From positions 1 to 6,461 of the forward strand of contig DAIDLK010000054.1 of the NCBI GenBank assembly GCA_027449525.1: a stretch of 6,461 nt of DNA, written 5' to 3'. Source of the DNA: Legionellaceae bacterium. GTDB lineage: Bacteria > Pseudomonadota > Gammaproteobacteria > Legionellales > Legionellaceae. Both the position numbers and the translations under genes were made by a program. This document shows positions 6,243 through 6,461 of the stretch, in pieces. The notes beneath the pieces were generated by a model. The model worked only from the letters and a program-made list of their open reading frames with translations. It had not been told where the DNA came from and did not search any database. Numbering within the stretch: the stretch's first letter is position 1; every line of letters begins with the position of its first letter.

Positions 6243-6461
6243 GGAGAGTGTTCATCTAACTGTGTCACCTGTTTAGTCACCTCAAGCCTAAATTAAGTCG
6301 ACCGTCGAAATAAATTTGTAGCTGTGAAATGATTAGCGCCCAATTGTGCATAGGCTGGTTCCATTTTTCCAGTACTTTTTGACAAGCACAATAAATCAAC
6401 TTTAATAAGGCATTCTCACTGGTAAAAGCGCCTTTATTTTTAGTGTATTTACGAATTTGTC
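6243..6461 (-). mobile_element. IS256-family element, right-end fragment
   Basis: The element starts near 6243 with GGAGAGTGTTCATCTAACTG on the plus strand, which resembles IS256-family terminal repeats (GA-GTGT...TGTGT pattern). It continues off the right edge. It encodes the transposase C-terminus. The adjoining eight bases GCATGTAT (6235-6242) are the expected target-site duplication; the matching copy would be outside the window. Confidence 0.75.
6277..6461 (-). CDS. IS256-family (mutator-type) transposase, C-terminal 60 residues (partial)
   Basis: This DDE transposase works in the cytoplasm on its own element's ends. The frame enters from the right edge and reads QIRKYTKNKGAFTSENALLK, then LIYCACQKVLEKWNQPMHNW, then ALIISQLQIYFDGRLNLGLR before TGA (6277-6279). 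It matches the usual IS256/mutator end: a K(T/N)(R/K)G-F-(N/S)E-A-LKL-Y block, a K-W-P-NW block, and a final QL-I-FxGRL. The catalytic residues lie upstream, off the window, so activity cannot be judged. The stop is 34 bases inside the element's putative end, a normal distance. No frameshift is seen in the visible part. It is shorter than 63 codons only because of the window edge. Confidence 0.9.
   Translation of the reverse strand, partial: QIRKYTKNKGAFTSENALLKLIYCACQKVLEKWNQPMHNWALIISQLQIYFDGRLNLGLR

Noticed and set aside
6240..6265. A frameshift within a continuous IS66 transposase (Leu-Asp-Glu in one frame, then LSIHAV in another)
   Set aside because: The upstream bases are better explained as the terminal repeat of an IS256-type element, whose transposase C-terminus follows immediately.

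Overview
The window comes from a gammaproteobacterial chromosome. The FadD and ValS proteins read as close relatives of the E. coli enzymes, and the gene mix, moderate-to-low G+C and small exported protein fit Legionellales or a neighbouring group. The order-level guess is inference; no search was possible.

Left to right: (1) bases 1-527, minus strand, hold the N-terminal three quarters of minC, the septum-site inhibitor; the gene runs off the left edge. (2) A 70-bp divergent intergenic region has -10-like boxes for both directions overlapping. (3) On the plus strand come fadD (598-2253, long-chain acyl-CoA ligase), a 128-residue exported protein of unknown function (2294-2680) and valS (2748-5513, valyl-tRNA synthetase). 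(4) A complete CAT-anticodon tRNA gene follows (5554-5630); its acceptor stem indicates tRNA-Ile2 (lysidine-modified, reads AUA) rather than methionine. (5) From the 3' end of the tRNA to the right edge the DNA is an accessory junction made of broken genes, all on the minus strand: the last 45 codons of an unidentified gene (possibly an integrase), the C-terminal 115 residues of an IS66-family transposase, and the C-terminal 60 residues of an IS256-family transposase.

Region 5 reads as nested insertions beside a tRNA: an IS66-type element entered the unidentified gene near 5862/5863, and an IS256-type element later entered the IS66 transposase gene near 6242/6243. Short direct and inverted repeats just after the tRNA resemble those around tRNA-targeting recombinase attachment sites, but no second tRNA fragment is in view.

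The left 5.6 kb are ordinary core genes (cell division, fatty-acid activation, translation) with no obvious common pathway. I see no convincing new biological system. The most informative parts are the layered insertion junction, the tRNA identity, the unassigned exported protein, and a small in-frame tandem duplication at the start of minC.
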